A stretch of 59,155 nucleotides of DNA from Bremia lactucae. Its lineage: Eukaryota; Oomycota; Peronosporomycetes; Peronosporales; Peronosporaceae. Made by a program: the position numbers and the translations under genes. The DNA lies in NCBI RefSeq assembly GCF_004359215.1, contig NW_027152191.1, positions 30,117 to 89,271 of the forward strand, in the 5' to 3' direction. Below, one piece after another: positions 39,747 through 51,540 of this stretch (position 1 is the first letter of the stretch; each line of letters opens with the position of its first letter). Under the pieces are notes generated by a model, which ran no database searches, had not been told where the DNA came from, and was given only the letters and a program-made list of their open reading frames with translations.

Positions 39747-40404
39747 CTAATATGCTTCCTTAGGGGCATGACCTGCACCCTTAAAGCAGCGTGGACGTGA
39801 GTCCTCCCATGATAAGGAAGGTATCCCTGCCTCTCTAGTCAATAGGTGCAGCTTATAGCGTGCACCGACTACGATCCGTTTTTCGAACCGTTCAAGGAAA
39901 ACATCCAATTTGTCAAGCCAGGCCTCGCGACCTATGTTTTGCACATTCTGTGCAAATGCCGTCCAAGCTTGGAACAAAGGTTTGACATCCTTTGCCCGCT
40001 CACAAGTGTACCACCGATGCCGGAAAAAGGCAACGATGAAGAATTCCGAATCGTCCTCACCAGGCTTCTGAAGCCTGGATGAGTCGATTAACGGAATCTG
40101 GTATAGAACGTTGGTCATACCAAACCTACGAGTTAGGTTGCCCTTGGAGGGCAACCAAGGCTTCTTTTCGGGAGCGAACCGCAACGTATCGCGGTTTCTA
40201 TCCTGTTGGCTCAGGTTGACGTAAACGCCAACATGGCGCTCGGAGCGATTTTTAGAGTTACTCCTTTCTTGGTGATGCAAACTAGCACAATCAGCAGCAT
40301 TCTTCCCTACACGATCACTTCGTTCCTGTTGATGCATACTAATATCACGATAGAAGTCGTCGCCCATGGAGTCATCATCAGATTACTCCACACGAAAGAG
40401 GTCC
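39747..40404 (-). pseudogene. Family C antisense ORF, C1 copy (interrupted by A3)
   Basis: Open for 207 codons on the strand opposite to gag-pol, from 40367 to 39747. In order: a His/Arg/Asp-rich N-terminal part (SMHQQERSDRVGKN repeats of QQER/HQER), APEKKPWLPSKGNLTRR, IPLIDSSRLQKPGEDD, FFRHRWYTCERAKDV, QNIGREAWLDKLDVF and ARYKLHLLTREAGIPSLSWED. It clearly parallels the B2 antisense ORF (EKKPWLLPERL, FLWHRWFSG, GREASLQKL, KYKLHRLSREAGLP). Upstream codons continue to the A3 insertion at 40404 and beyond it at 45508, with a stop at about 40385. Function unknown. Confidence 0.6.
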
Positions 40405-40932
40405 TGTAACGGGCTAAAGTTGCCATAATGTTACACATCCCCATTAAGTACACTTGGTGTACTTAAGGGATGGTCAATTGCTATATTTAAGTGATCAGAC
40501 CCACCACTCGGGTGTGGATCACATTTGTCACCAACCCTTGTGTATGTGATGCACATAGGTGCATTCACATTAGGAGGGATGACGGTTAGCGTCATCCGTT
40601 ACGCGAGTCATCTAGAAAAATACGCTCCAATACATATTAAGTGTTATCTATAAAGATGGCATTTTGAATGGAAAATAGGTATTTTATTTAATGCTATTAA
40701 ATACAAATCAGTCTGAAAACTACATTCTACTTGATAAGTGCGCACAAGGAGCCGGATTACCGCTCCCTTGACGACAATTAACCAAAGTACTTAGTGCGTT
40801 GGGTGAGGTCGCTAACGCGACCACCACAACTACCTCACTGCACGCAAGAGAAAGCTGGCTAAACCGCTTCCTCGCTGTGCTAAGGTGTGTGTCTAAGTAG
40901 AGCGTGGCCGCATTTCGACGTGCCCGCCTACA
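40405..40932 (+). repeat. A3 5' LTR
   Basis: 528 bp, TGTAACGGGCTAAAGTTGCC...CGTGCCCGCCTACA. Contains the conserved GGATGACG/CGTCATCC hairpin. The primer-binding site TGGTAGCAC follows at 40935-40943. Confidence 0.9.
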
Positions 40933-40988
40933 CTTGGTAGCACTTGAATTCCTCCCCACGACCCGCATCTCTGCGCGTGTACGTGAGA

Positions 40989-42100
40989 ATGAGCCTCAAT
41001 ATTGATTGGGCTCATTTCCCCCCACCTCTCCGAACATCATCAGGAGGTGGCAGGTCTTATGGCGCAGGGACTTCGTGAACAAGCCCTGGCCAGGCTCCTA
41101 GGTCATCCTCCTAGGCAACATGTTGCTCATTTGGAGCAGTTTGAGGCATTCGTACTCGGACACCGGAGGGCCGCGTCCGAGGCACAGGGCCATGCTGCGG
41201 CGGAGTCCGTCACTCAGACTCAGGATGAGCTGAGGCATGAGCAAGCTCGGATCGAGGCTCTCAACAGGACTGTTGAGATGCTCTCTGCCCGGCCGCATCA
41301 ACCGAGGCCCATTCGGATGGACCCGCCCAAGATCGATGGAACTGCAGCGCACACGATTGCCCACTGGCTTTTAGCCGTGGAGCAATGCGGTGTCGCCCAG
41401 CTCATCGAGGACGACAGCCGGATGGTGTCGTACGCCATGTCGCATCTGCGCGGTAAGGCCTCAGAGTGGGCTTACTCGGCGCTTATGGTGGACAGAAAGG
41501 CGTACCCTACATGGGCGTTCTTTAAGAAAAAGATTCGTGCCATGTACCAGCCGCCGAACAACGAAGTGTTGCTTCAGGCGCGCTTCTTTGGAGCGCGACA
41601 GGCGAAGCGATCTCTGCAAGAGTATGTGCAAGAGATGAGCTCGCTGTCGGCGTCCACTTCAGTAAGTCCGATTCCGGAGCACACAAAGGTGCACCCGTCA
41701 TGAACGGACTACGACATGGCCCATCGCGACATGCCATTTTTAGAAAGGTGCCGTCGACGGTGGAAGAGGCAATCCAAATTGCCTTAGTTGAGGAGCAATC
41801 CTACAACAGTGCCTCGGCGACAGCTTGGTATAAGCCGTCGACCGAGAGGTCGGATGCCACTCCCATGGAGTTGGGCAATGCAGACGTTGTCTGTTACAAA
41901 TGCGGCAAGCACGGCCATATTATGGCTCGCTGCTGTGCCAGGGTCCCTGCTGGGGCAAAGAGGCCCAGCAAGAGGACTTCTTTCCCAAAGGGTGATGGCA
42001 AGAACTAGCGTGCGAGACGCATGAGTTCTGCATCGACCACTGAGGGGTCGGGAAATGCAGGAGCGCAGTAGGAGCGGGGTGCCCTACTGACGCAGACTCT
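40989..42100 (+). pseudogene. A3 Gag, near-intact with a frameshift
   Basis: From ATG 40989 (MSLNIDWAHFPPPLR) to about 41697, then a one-frame change and continuation to 42008. Contains a coiled-coil-like N-terminus, the capsid core PRPIRMDPPKIDG, HLRGKASEWAYSAL, NNEVLLQARFFGARQAKRSL and a proper zinc knuckle CYKCGKHGHIMARC (CX2CX4HX4C) at about 41892-41933. Gag packages element RNA in the cytoplasm. It is the best-preserved family A Gag here. Confidence 0.85.
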
Positions 42101-43120
42101 GGAGCTACTGCTAAGTTCAGAGTTGTCGATCAAATGGGTAGCATAGTCCCTGAGATGTCGAAATTTCGGACCACAACTCTGCTGGTCTATAACGCTCAAG
42201 TAAGAGGCTATGACCAGGTGATGACCCTCGTAGTGGATTCGGGTGCATCACAAAATTTTGTAAAAACGCGGCTCTAAGAGAGAAACCGGCGATGTTTGAG
42301 TCGCTTTGCCAGGATGGCAAGCGAGAAGAGGCTAAATCGTTAAGTCTGAGGGAGTTCAGGTAGATCCCGCCTTCAGCTTTAGTGACTTCTCTTGTAAAGA
42401 GAAATTCACAGTGCTAGGTTTGGAGAGTCCGTATGACCTCATCCTAGGCATGCAATGGTTGGCAAAGTACCAACCATGGACAGACTGGCGTACACGGACA
42501 GTTACGAATTCTACGCAGGGCACCGGAAAGGATGTCTCCTGCGAGAGGCCTATGCAACTGATGTCGTGTCGGATACAGTTGAGGGTGCGTTGACGGGATG
42601 TCAAACGTCACCAATTCTACCCAGCTCGTGGAAACTGAGGTAGTGAAAAGGGCAATGACAAGTAGTCATGTGTCCCATAATCCTGCACAGAGCCTAGAGC
42701 CTGTGGCAGTAGACAGCAAGCTGACAGGAAGTCAAGCGTCGCATGAACCGGCACAGTGCCTAGAGCCTGGTGCGGTCGGAAGGGGTGCGTTAGCTAGGAG
42801 AGCAACGACACCTGCTTCCCAGTCAAATGTCGTGATGACTCGAAGAACGAGTCCCCGACATATTAGGGGGATCAAAGGCACGTCTAAACGAGTGACCTTT
42901 GGATCAGTCTCTAATAAAGAGGACGGGCCTTCGAACGAGGTGTTCGAGGCCGTCAAAGACGAAATTGCGGAGGCATCCTCATTTGAGGTGCTCTGGCAAG
43001 TCTGTAAATCTGCCGAGGAGTTAATAAATCTCCCAGAGACGTCGTGGGATCTGTTCCTTGCCGAATTAAAGGAGGGAAAGATCCACGAAATAGTCGCACC
43101 AGTTCCAGAAGAGAACTTGG
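42101..43120 (+). pseudogene. A3 protease and protease-RT spacer
   Basis: Active-site segment VRGYDQVMTLVVDSGASQNF at 42210-42262 keeps DSG. The frame is then broken near 42270. LGLESPYDLILGMQWLAKYQP (42412-42470) is the retropepsin C-terminal part. The spacer 42598-43179 is open for 193 codons (GALARRATTPASQSN, then FEAVKDEIAEASSFEVLWQ) and matches the A2 spacer. Confidence 0.8.
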
Positions 43121-44480
43121 TTGACTGTTGCTCGTCGTCCACAATGGACGAGAGCGTCCTTAGAAACGGACAAAAATAAATGGTTTGCTGCTCATGGATG
43201 GGATGCCTTGAGAGACAGTCCGTTCTTTGAGGTTCTGTGGAAAAAACGCGATGTGTTCCCAGGAAAAGTGCCGAGCCGCCTACTAGCAGATAGGGGCATC
43301 GAGCACGAGATAGACCTCGAACCTGGCACCAAGTATTGTGTGACCAGGCAATGGCCGTTGCCGAAAGAACAAGTCGATTATATCGATGAGTTCTTCGACA
43401 AGCGAGCCAAGGCGGGACATGTGCGTGAGAGCAAATCGCCTCACTGCAGGCTGACCTTTTGTGTGCGTAAAGCCACAGGTGGATGGCACGTGGTTCATGT
43501 TTACTATAAGCTGAACATGGCGACCATACCGGCGCAAACGCCAATTCCGCGGAAAGATGTCTTGTTGAACTCCATGGGAAAGTCAACTATCTTTTCCGCA
43601 TTTGAATTTGAAGGATGGCTACTATCAGGTACTCATGAGAGAGTCCGATGTAGTCAAAACGGCAGTAAGCACCCTAAGCGGTATGCTTTGGGAGTGGCTT
43701 GTGATGCCCCAAGGTTTTAAGAACGCACCAGCGATATTCAACCGAGTGGTGGCTCACGTGATGCGTCAGCATCGTGCCTACGCGCACCATTACTTTGATG
43801 ATGTATTCGTGCATAGTAGGGCCGAGGACGAACTGAGCGCAATTGAGTCACACAAGCGTCATTTGAATGCTGTGTTGCAGACTTTGAAGGACACCCAATT
43901 GTACGTCAGCTTGCAAAAGTGCGTCAGAGGGTCCCTGAGATACCTGTGCTGGGTTGCATCGTAGGTACACATGGTGTACGAGCAGACCCAGACAAGGTAA
44001 AATCAGTAAAGGATGGCCAATCCCATGGCATGTGAAGGATTTGCGCCAATTCCTAGGGCTTGGTAATTACTTGCATAAGTATAGCAAGAATTATGCTGAG
44101 CAAATAAACCATTATCTGATCTCCTTAAAAAAGACACAGAATATGTTTGGTTAAAAGGACAAGAAGATGCGCTCACATCAGTGAAGCAGTCTCTTGTAGA
44201 GGCACCGGTTCTGGCATTGCCAGACGCGGATAAGCCTTTTAGCGTCGTCTGCGATGCAAGTAATTTTGCAATCGGCAGCGCGCTCATGCAGAAGGATGAC
44301 GACGGCGTTGACCGTGTCATCTCTTATCAGTCCCGGTTCTTAAAAGCCGCGGAACTAAATTACTCCGTGCATGACAAAGAGCTACTTTCAATAAAGTATT
44401 CTCTTGTCAAGTTTCGTGTGCACCTACTGGGCAACGAACCATTTGTGGTTTATACGGACCACGCATTGCAATAAACTCAC
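43121..44480 (+). pseudogene. A3 reverse transcriptase and RNase H, degraded
   Basis: RT: EIDLEPGTKYCVTRQWPLPK, FFDKRAKAGHVRESKSPH, LTFCVRKATGGWHVVHVYYK (43230-43600), then LKDGYYQVLMRES, and HHYFDDVFVHSRAEDELSAI (43785-43850) with intact YFDD. Three frame changes occur (near 43600, 43700, 43960). RNase H 44181-44474: PFSVVCDASNFAIGSAL, NYSVHDKELLSIKYS, NEPFVVYTDHA, with a break at 44470. Confidence 0.8.
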
Positions 44481-44497
44481 CGCACCTCTCGCCTAGA

Positions 44498-45117
44498 ATG
44501 GCAAGATGGCTCACATTCTTCTCTAAATTTAATTTCAAAGTTAAATATAAGCCGAGTAAGTCGAATGTCTTAGCTGACGCTTTATCGCGCAGACCAGACT
44601 TCGAGGTTAGACACCAGGAAAGTGTGTCTAGTGCGAAAGCACAATTTCAGCCGTCAACGTTGGCAGCCATGAAGGCATATGACGTGACGAGCTCATTAGC
44701 CTCTGAAATAAAAGAGAGCTACAGTCAGGACGACCATTGTCGCCTGCTGCTAAATCACTTTGGTGGACGAAAGGTAACCCTTCCGTCGCACCTGAAAGCT
44801 AAGCTAAATCGCTGTAGCTACAGCGATGGCCTGTTATGGCATCAGCTGTCACCTTGTGATCCCTTGAGAATCTATGTGCCTCGTGACACAGATCTCAAGC
44901 TGATGATCCTTCACGAGCTCCATGATGCGCAATCTAGTGGGCATCTGGGGCGTGAAAAAACATTCTTACGAGTGTCAGAGGAATTTGGTGGCCACACCTA
45001 TATAGATGGGTGGACCACTATATTCGTTCATGTGAACAGTGTCAGCGCATTAAGCCTACACCGTCCAGCAGTGCGCCACTGAAGCCGGTACCGATTCCAA
45101 CGGATTGTTGGAAGTAA
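44498..45117 (+). pseudogene. A3 RNase H end and integrase N-terminal domain, truncated
   Basis: Open for 194 codons: KPSKSNVLADALSRRPDFEV (end of RNase H/linker), then LMILHELHDAQSSGHLGREK, a zinc-binding HH half, with the CC half read past a frame change. The sequence TPSSSAPLKPVPIPTDCW-like stops at 45117, where 3' LTR sequence begins. The catalytic core is therefore missing. Confidence 0.75.
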
Positions 45118-45507
45118 AGATGCACATAGGTGCATTCACATTAGGAGGGATGACGGCAAGCGTCATCCGTTACGCGAGGTATCTAGAAAGATATGCTCGC
45201 AATACATATTAAGTGTTATCAATAGAGATGACATTTTGGATTGGTAAAAATAGATATTTATATTTAATGCGATTAAATATAAATTAGTCTGAATCCAACT
45301 TCCTACTTGGTAAGTGCGCACGACGAGCCGGATTGCCGCTCCCGTGACGAGACTTAACCAAAGTACTTAGTGCGTTGGGTGAGGTCGCTAACGCGCCCAC
45401 CACAACTACCTCACCGCACGCAAGAGAAGCTGGTTAAATCGCTTCCTCGCTGTGCTAGGGTGTGTGTCTAAGTAGAGCGTGGTCGCATTACGACGTGCCC
45501 GCCTACA
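45118..45507 (+). repeat. A3 3' LTR (5' part deleted)
   Basis: Starts at GATGCACATAGGTGCATTC, about 150 bases into the LTR, and ends CGTGCCCGCCTACA at 45507. Confidence 0.9.
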
Positions 45508-46014
45508 GGTCCGACGAGTTGAACAACCTCGTCACCAGCTCTTTGGTTGTTACGTTTGTGCGAAAAAGATTTAACAGACTCGGCCCAGAATGATCCGGGC
45601 CTTCACAATAGCCAATGAGTCGGGCGATGACGGTGACTTGGACCAGTCACCTTTAATTGGGTAGCAGGAGCGTCACCTGCAATGGCTTCAGCAGATAACA
45701 CAATTCAGTCACTTCACATCGGAGTGGGAGGTGACTTAGGAGGTGACTTATTTCCCACAGTAGAGGCATTAGCGTCTACTGAAACATTTACATTACCAAC
45801 AGCTGCACTGATCCATGCAGCTGCCAGCTTTGCGGCCTCTCGGACCACGCGCACAGACTTATTAGTCGCTATGTTGATTTTAGTCAAAATAAATTAATAA
45901 AAATAAAATCGGAATTTTGATCAAAATCAATAACGCAAAATACAGGGAACGACATAATAGTATTTCCTGTCACCCTACATCAGTCACTGTAGTGACTGGT
46001 CTTAAGGGGGGTGA
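45508..46014 (+). other. C1 3' internal region resumed; antisense N-terminal part and polypurine tract
   Basis: On the minus strand, frames here continue the C1 antisense ORF. LFNSSDLFRVE can be read across the A3 target site, matching VNSLFGSDD of B2, and an Ala/Ser-rich N-terminal stretch lies at about 45700-45890. The small plus-strand frame at 45682 is most likely its shadow. The tract AAGGGGGGTGA at 46004-46014 precedes the 3' LTR start TGTATCGG. Confidence 0.5.
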
Positions 46015-46304
46015 TGTATCGGGGTGTCCGTTACATAAGAGTTCCTATAAGAGTAATACTAAATACTATTCCCTATGAAATTTAATAAATAAAGAAATAG
46101 AAATTATATATTTTTTTTAATTTTGACTTAAATAGTTCCAATATTACCAAATTTGGTAAGATTGATGCAATAAGACATTATTTCTATTGATTGGTTGATT
46201 TAAGTTTGAATTAACCCGCCAATCGTCTTAAGACGCGCTGCTTGTGCGGTGCGCAATGAGGCGCCGTACACAATTTGTTATCAATATAATGAAGTCAGTA
46301 GTAG
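46015..46304 (+). repeat. C1 3' LTR, first piece
   Basis: TGTATCGGGGTGTCCG... to CAGTAGTAG, matching the C1 5' LTR until B1 interrupts it at 46305. Continues at 53471 (AGTAAGAGATAGAAGATCG). Confidence 0.85.
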
Positions 46305-46748
46305 TGTAACGGGTTGTGTCGTTACATAAAATTAATACTTCAAGGTTGTTAATTAATATATTATCTAAAAGGATGATAATATTTGGAGAATATAATTTTA
46401 CATATTAATAATCGAAAAGCTTATTCATTGGTAGATATAGGCCATTAAATATATTTGCTCCGCGGTCCAGTCAGCACTGGACGCGCGCAAAGAGAGAGAC
46501 AGATAGATAAGACTTTGTTACACGTTTTGTATAAGTGTAAAATTAAGTTATTATTAAATAGATAGAAACAGAAAAACTTAATTATACTAAATACAGTTTA
46601 CTTTAATCCTCTTCAAAGCAAGTGTTTTGAAGAGAGTTTTCCTCTGCACGTACTAGTGTACGTGAAGTGAAGTGAGGCACCACTCGCTCTGAAGCAGTGC
46701 GAAGTGGACTTGTACTGAAGCAGTAGAAGTCGGCAGTGCCCCGATACA
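46305..46748 (+). repeat. B1 5' LTR
   Basis: 444 bp, TGTAACGGGTTGTGTCG...GTGCCCCGATACA. The primer-binding site TGGTAGCACTTTG follows at 46751-46763. Confidence 0.9.
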
Positions 46749-46798
46749 CCTGGTAGCACTTTGTAGTCCGTCCAAGGACCACAGTTTTATCATCTAAC

Positions 46799-47965
46799 AT
46801 GGACATGTCAGATGATAATGGAAATACGCATAATGTTTCGCGTGATAGCTACTTTAATTTAAGTGACATAGAAAGGAGTGCGGTCGAACGAATGATGCCA
46901 TCTTGGCCATGCTGTCCGGTTTGGACAGAGATGCCCTCCATTCAGCCACCGCCAAGCTCATGCAACATGAGCTTGACGATGCGAAGGAGAAGGAAAAGGA
47001 GAAGATAGCCTTGCTTAATCAGCAAGGCTCTCAACAGGCAGGACTGTTGAGGTTGCAACAGGTACAGACCCTTGTACCTGGGATACGCACATGCGTCGTC
47101 CCGAACCTTAAAGATAGACATCTCTAAGTATAGGGGAGTCAAAGAAGACTCCCTCTTAAGATGGTTGGTCGAGTTTAACGATGCCATAAGGGCTCGTCAC
47201 ATCGTCGACGAGAAAATGCAAGTTGCATTTGCTCAGTTAATTTGGCAGGTCGTGCCAAAACTTAGGCACTAGGCTTTAAGTTGCGCGACTTATAGTCGTT
47301 GTGTCGCTTGAGGCTTTTAAAGCCCGGCTCAAACAGACGTTTGAACGGCCTAGGGCTGAGTTCGGAGTTCGATCAGAGCTTCTGAAACTCAAGCAAAACA
47401 AGCGACAACTCGCTAATAGTCGTATGTGCTGCGCATAACCGTGAACATTAATCATAAACAACCCAATTCATGAACACGCGTTAGACCCACCTGTTCCGCT
47501 TGGAACTATATACGCTTGAAGAAGCAATATCCGTTGCGGAACACGAGGACTTTAGCTTCAGACAGGCTCAAGCTAGTTCGTCATCGTATCGTCCTCCAAG
47601 ACGACACGAGCTTGAAGGTCCAGAACCTATGGACCTCTCTTATATCTTAATCGAGAAAGCTCGCTTTTCGAAGAACAAGCGACTGCAGAATGCAATCGCT
47701 GTTAAAAGTTAGGACACTACGCTCCTAAGTGTAGTGCCCCGCGCCCAGTACCGAGAGGTACTGCATGCAATTATGAACCGAATGCCAAAAACGGCAACGG
47801 TCGCGGGTCCGACGTTGTTGTGGAATCGCAACAGTGAGGCGGATCGCCAAAAAACGGTTGGGTCAGTAGGAGCACAACGCCCTACTGATCCAGCAACCTC
47901 AAGGGAATTTGCAAATCTCTTGACGAAAGTTGCTCCAGACACAATCGTTATTTGTCCCTGCACCT
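46799..47965 (+). pseudogene. B1 Gag, degraded
   Basis: ATG 46799 (MDMSDDNGNTHNVSRDSYFN), then SDIERSAVERM with a short deletion and frame change near 46893. Later parts are AMLSGLDRDALHSATAKLMQ, LRWLVEFNDAIRARHIVDEK, and LEEAISVAEHEDFSFRQAQ (47500-47712). The knuckle region is broken by a stop near 47710. Same family as B3 gag. Confidence 0.8.
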
Positions 47966-49090
47966 GGCGATGAAGTATCCCTCATCACCTTGAAATCAAA
48001 GGTGACAAATGACTTATCAATTAGAGCCCTAGTGGACTGTGGTGCGTCGAAAAACTTTATTCGTCGCCAGTCGCTAGAGGGTCGTATGTTGAGCGCGACA
48101 TCCCTTCAACGAGGATGACGGTCCGTCTAGCCACAGGCGCATCAATAACAGTGATGAAACGCGTAGTGAAATTTTACTACACGTTAAAAGATTTATATTA
48201 CGATGATGATTTCATTGTACTGGATTTGGATGACAAATTTGATGTCATTCTGGGTTTCCGTTGGCTCAGAAAATATGAGCTAAGAATTAGCTGGCAGCAT
48301 CGATCCGTAAAGATACCTGCCACTTGTTCATCAGATGGCCATCTGATGAACGTCTTGGAGCGTCCACAAGCGTGTGAATGTACTACAAGTTAGCGCGATG
48401 GCCTCACTTTTGGTACGGTCTTTAGTACGACTGCACAAGATCACAGTGTGATTACTAATCACAATGTTAAGTCAGAAAAAAATGCACAGACAGCGCCGAA
48501 GGTCCACCGCTCAAATAGTCGAGTGGATTGAGACATGAATGTACGCCTAGCATGCGACATTCAAGGAAAATAGCGGTTGTTCAAAAGGGCTTCACGATGA
48601 TCCTATGTCGAGTATAGAGTCGACCATAGAGGACCCGATTGTGATAGTGCAATCACAGTCGGAAGACGTTGAGGGAGTAAGTCCCCACGTACTTGAGGAG
48701 AAACTCCTCAAATAGTCAATCCTGAAGTGACTAGACTTCAGCTTCCCGAGGGATTAATCCCTCGGCAGCCTGTGGATAAATCCCAGGAAGAAACCGAGAC
48801 ATTGAATGTCTTGGTTAATGACGGATCAAGAGTAGGCGCTTATACTCTTAATCTGTATGCGCCTCCGAAGTTAACTTCGGAGATAACTCTATAACAAACC
48901 CTAGAACCTAAACGGTTCTTGAGATATCTGCATGTGGGTAGAATCAAGCAGATCTGCGTACTCGTCACAGAGGACGAATACGTTGCTGATATTTGGTCAG
49001 CGGTAATTTTTGCAAAGAACGAACGGGTTCTCAGCAGCTCATCGATAAACGAAAGTGTCCTCGATGTGAAGACTATACCACAATCTTGGG
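47930..49090 (+). pseudogene. B1 protease and spacer, degraded
   Basis: LSIRALVDCGASKNFIRRQ (about 48018-48072) holds the active-site region, with DCG in place of DSG/DTG. After a frame change at 48115 come LDLDDKFDVILGFRWLRKYE and SWQHRSVKI. The spacer 48919-49080 reads IKQICVLVTEDEYVADIWSAV. A segment nearly identical to part of this spacer recurs at 52195-52300. Confidence 0.8.
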
Positions 49091-50460
49091 AGTCACTCAA
49101 GACAAATTATCTATACGAGGATTTAATGGAATTCAGGGATGTATTCCCTAAAGCATTTCCATGCGGGTTGCCTAAGGACAAAGGCACTCGGCATGAGATC
49201 GGGCTCAAACCGGGCTCGAAGTACTGTGTCATGAAGCAGTGGCCACTGCCTCGTGAATAAATACTTGCGATCGATAAATTCTTTACCGATCGATTAAAAG
49301 CGGGCCATGTAAGGGAGTAAACCTCCCCACATAGCTCTCCGACCTTCTGTGTGTGAAAGGCCAAAGGAGGGTAGCGGATAGTGCACGCATTTAATAAGCT
49401 AAAATGCTGCAACGGTACCGGCTCAAACGCCGATACCTAGAAAAGACGTAATCATATATGGTATGTCTAAGAGTACCAACTTTTCGTCTATGGATCTGAT
49501 GGATGGATTTTATCAAATCCTATTGCGTGAACGGGACATCCCGTACACAGCAGTGACCACTCCCAGTGGAATGCTGTAAGAATGGCTAGTGATGCCTCAG
49601 GGGCTTAGTAACGCCCCTGCAACATTCAACAGATGCGTAACAAATCTGATGAGACCGGTGCGAGAATTCGCATCGAGTTATTTTGACGATGTATTCGTCC
49701 ATAGCCGGGCCATGGACGGGAAGACGGACGTGGAAGTTCATAAAACTCACGTTCGTCAGGTTCTTACACGTATGCGAAAGCATAAGTTGCATGGAGATCT
49801 TAAGAAGTGTATATTCGCTGCAAGCGAAATACCACTTCTTGGGTGCATCATCGGTAAACACGGCGTGCGCCCTGATCCTGAAAAGACCAAGGCAATCACT
49901 GACTGGCCAGTTCCAGTCGATGTCAAGGGACTTAGAAAGTTCCTTGATTTGGCGACGTACTTGCACAAGTACTCTCGCAATTATGCAGAGATGACAGTTC
50001 ATCTCTCTCGTCTCTTGAAAAAAGACAGACGGCGCGGAGCGCGTCGTCTGTTACCAATCGCGTCAGCTGCAACCAGCTGAACGCAATTACCCAGTGCATG
50101 ACAAGGAACTCCTTGCCATGAAATATGCATTGGCTAAATTTAGGGTCTATCTCCTAGGAGATAGACCGTTCATCGTATATACGGACCATGCGTCATTACG
50201 CACGGCCGTAAACAGCCCAAACCTCTCGCAAAGAATGGCGAGGCGGCTATCCTTCTTCGCGGAGTATAACTTCTCCGTCGAATATATACCAGGACTACTT
50301 AATGTCGTCGCTGATGCGTTATCACGCCGACCCGATTTCGAGTCAGCAGTGCACTCCAACCGTAAAAATAATCTTACTGTTGCAACTCACTTCGAGTGTT
50401 CCGTCATAAACCTTAGTTGATGACATAAAAAAAGCCTTCAAAGAAGATAAGGACCTTCTA
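49081..50460 (+). pseudogene. B1 reverse transcriptase and RNase H, degraded
   Basis: RT: EIGLKPGSKYCVMKQWPLPRE (to a stop at 49258), then MDLMDGFYQILLRERDIP and MPQGLSNAPATFNRCV. These are followed by SSYFDDVFVHSRAMDG (49674-49720, intact YFDD) and KCIFAASEIPLLGCIIGKHG. RNase H has lost its first part near 50025 by a deletion of roughly 160 bp relative to C1. The end is HDKELLAMKYALAKFRVYLLG, YTDHASLRTAV, VVADALSRRPDFE. Confidence 0.8.
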
Positions 50461-50463
50461 TGT

Positions 50464-51540
50464 TTGATGGATCATTTAATGAATCCATCCGATAAATCTT
50501 TTAAAAATCTACCGGCTTTATATCGATCGTCATCCGATCGATACAAGACACGCAACGGCTTATTTTATTACGCAGCCGCTGTCGGCGACACTCCACGTGT
50601 CGTCGTCCCAGCTCACAATCATTTGCGCTTGCGCATCCTGTATGAATGTCACATTACACCAACAAGTGGGCATCGTGGACGTGAGAGAACTTATCTCACA
50701 GTAGGTCGCGACTTTTACTGGCCGTGCGCAAGTACATTCGTGCTTGCGAAATATGTCAACAGTTGAATCCTAGCCCTTCATTATGTGCACCTCTCCAGCC
50801 TCTACCACTTCCGGCAGAATATTGGCAGTCCGTATCTATGGACTTCGTCTTCGGATTTTCTGAAGACGATCACAAATACAATGGAATCTTGATTTTGTTG
50901 ACAGATTTAGCAAGATGGTACATCTTGCTGCAGTGCCAGAGTCGATCACGGCTCCGGGCTGTGCCCGTGTCTTTATCGACACGGTATTCGAACTCCACGG
51001 ATTACCCCATGAACTGGACTCGGATAGAGATCCACGGTTTACGGCGGAGTTTTGTCAATCGTGTTCCGATCTCTCGGAACACGGCTGACTATGTCAACTT
51101 CTGATCATCCAGAGACAGATGGTCAGAGGGAACGCGTAAATCGCGTCCTCGAAGAGATACTTCGAGTTTACGTCCACTCGTATCCGAATGGAGCGAGTTT
51201 TTACCGATGGTCGTGATGAGCTGACGTCAGCTCATCACGAAGAGCGTGATATTTCCGTTCGTGCTTTAACATTGAGCACGCACTCTTCGAACGGCTTTTC
51301 AACCATTTGATATGGTGAACCTGCACCGTTTGCTTCAACGAGTGACGCTTACAGCGCTCGTGTTCAAGACCCTCCCTTATTGATGGAGGTAGCGGTCGAG
51401 TTTGTCGATCTCCGACTCTAGATCCGACACACGGGTTGAATCTAATTTTCCCTCCTCCACCCCAGTCATTGGTAATTTCCACGGTGGTCAACGTTTCCTT
51501 GTGGAACGTATTCAAAATCACCGTGATGTGAAGGGGTAGC
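50464..51540 (+). pseudogene. B1 integrase and chromodomain, degraded
   Basis: Zinc domain: HITPTSGHRGRERTYLT, then KYIRACEICQQ in another frame. Catalytic core: SMDFVFGFSEDDHKYNGI (about 50835), followed by frame changes; the second Asp block is LDSDRDPRF-like and the third is PSSSRDRWSE-like. The C-terminal GPY/F domain is deleted at about 51210. A broken chromodomain start (RFLVERIQNHRDVKG) is at 51490-51535. Confidence 0.75.

Larger units (their letters stand above)
40405..45507 (+). mobile_element. A3: family A Ty3/gypsy element with internal deletion
   Basis: 5' LTR 40405-40932, gag, protease, RT, RNase H, integrase N-terminal part, then an abrupt join at about 45117 into the middle of the 3' LTR (45118-45507). 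Flanked by GGTCC on both sides (40400-40404 and 45508-45512), a perfect 5-bp target duplication in C1. The deletion removed the integrase core, chromodomain, antisense-ORF region and 5' part of the 3' LTR. The LTRs differ at many sites, so the insertion is not recent. Confidence 0.9.

Noticed and set aside
45682..45897. Small plus-strand ORF (MASADNTIQSL...)
   Set aside because: Located where the C1 antisense ORF N-terminal part is expected on the other strand; not conserved in B or A elements on the plus strand.
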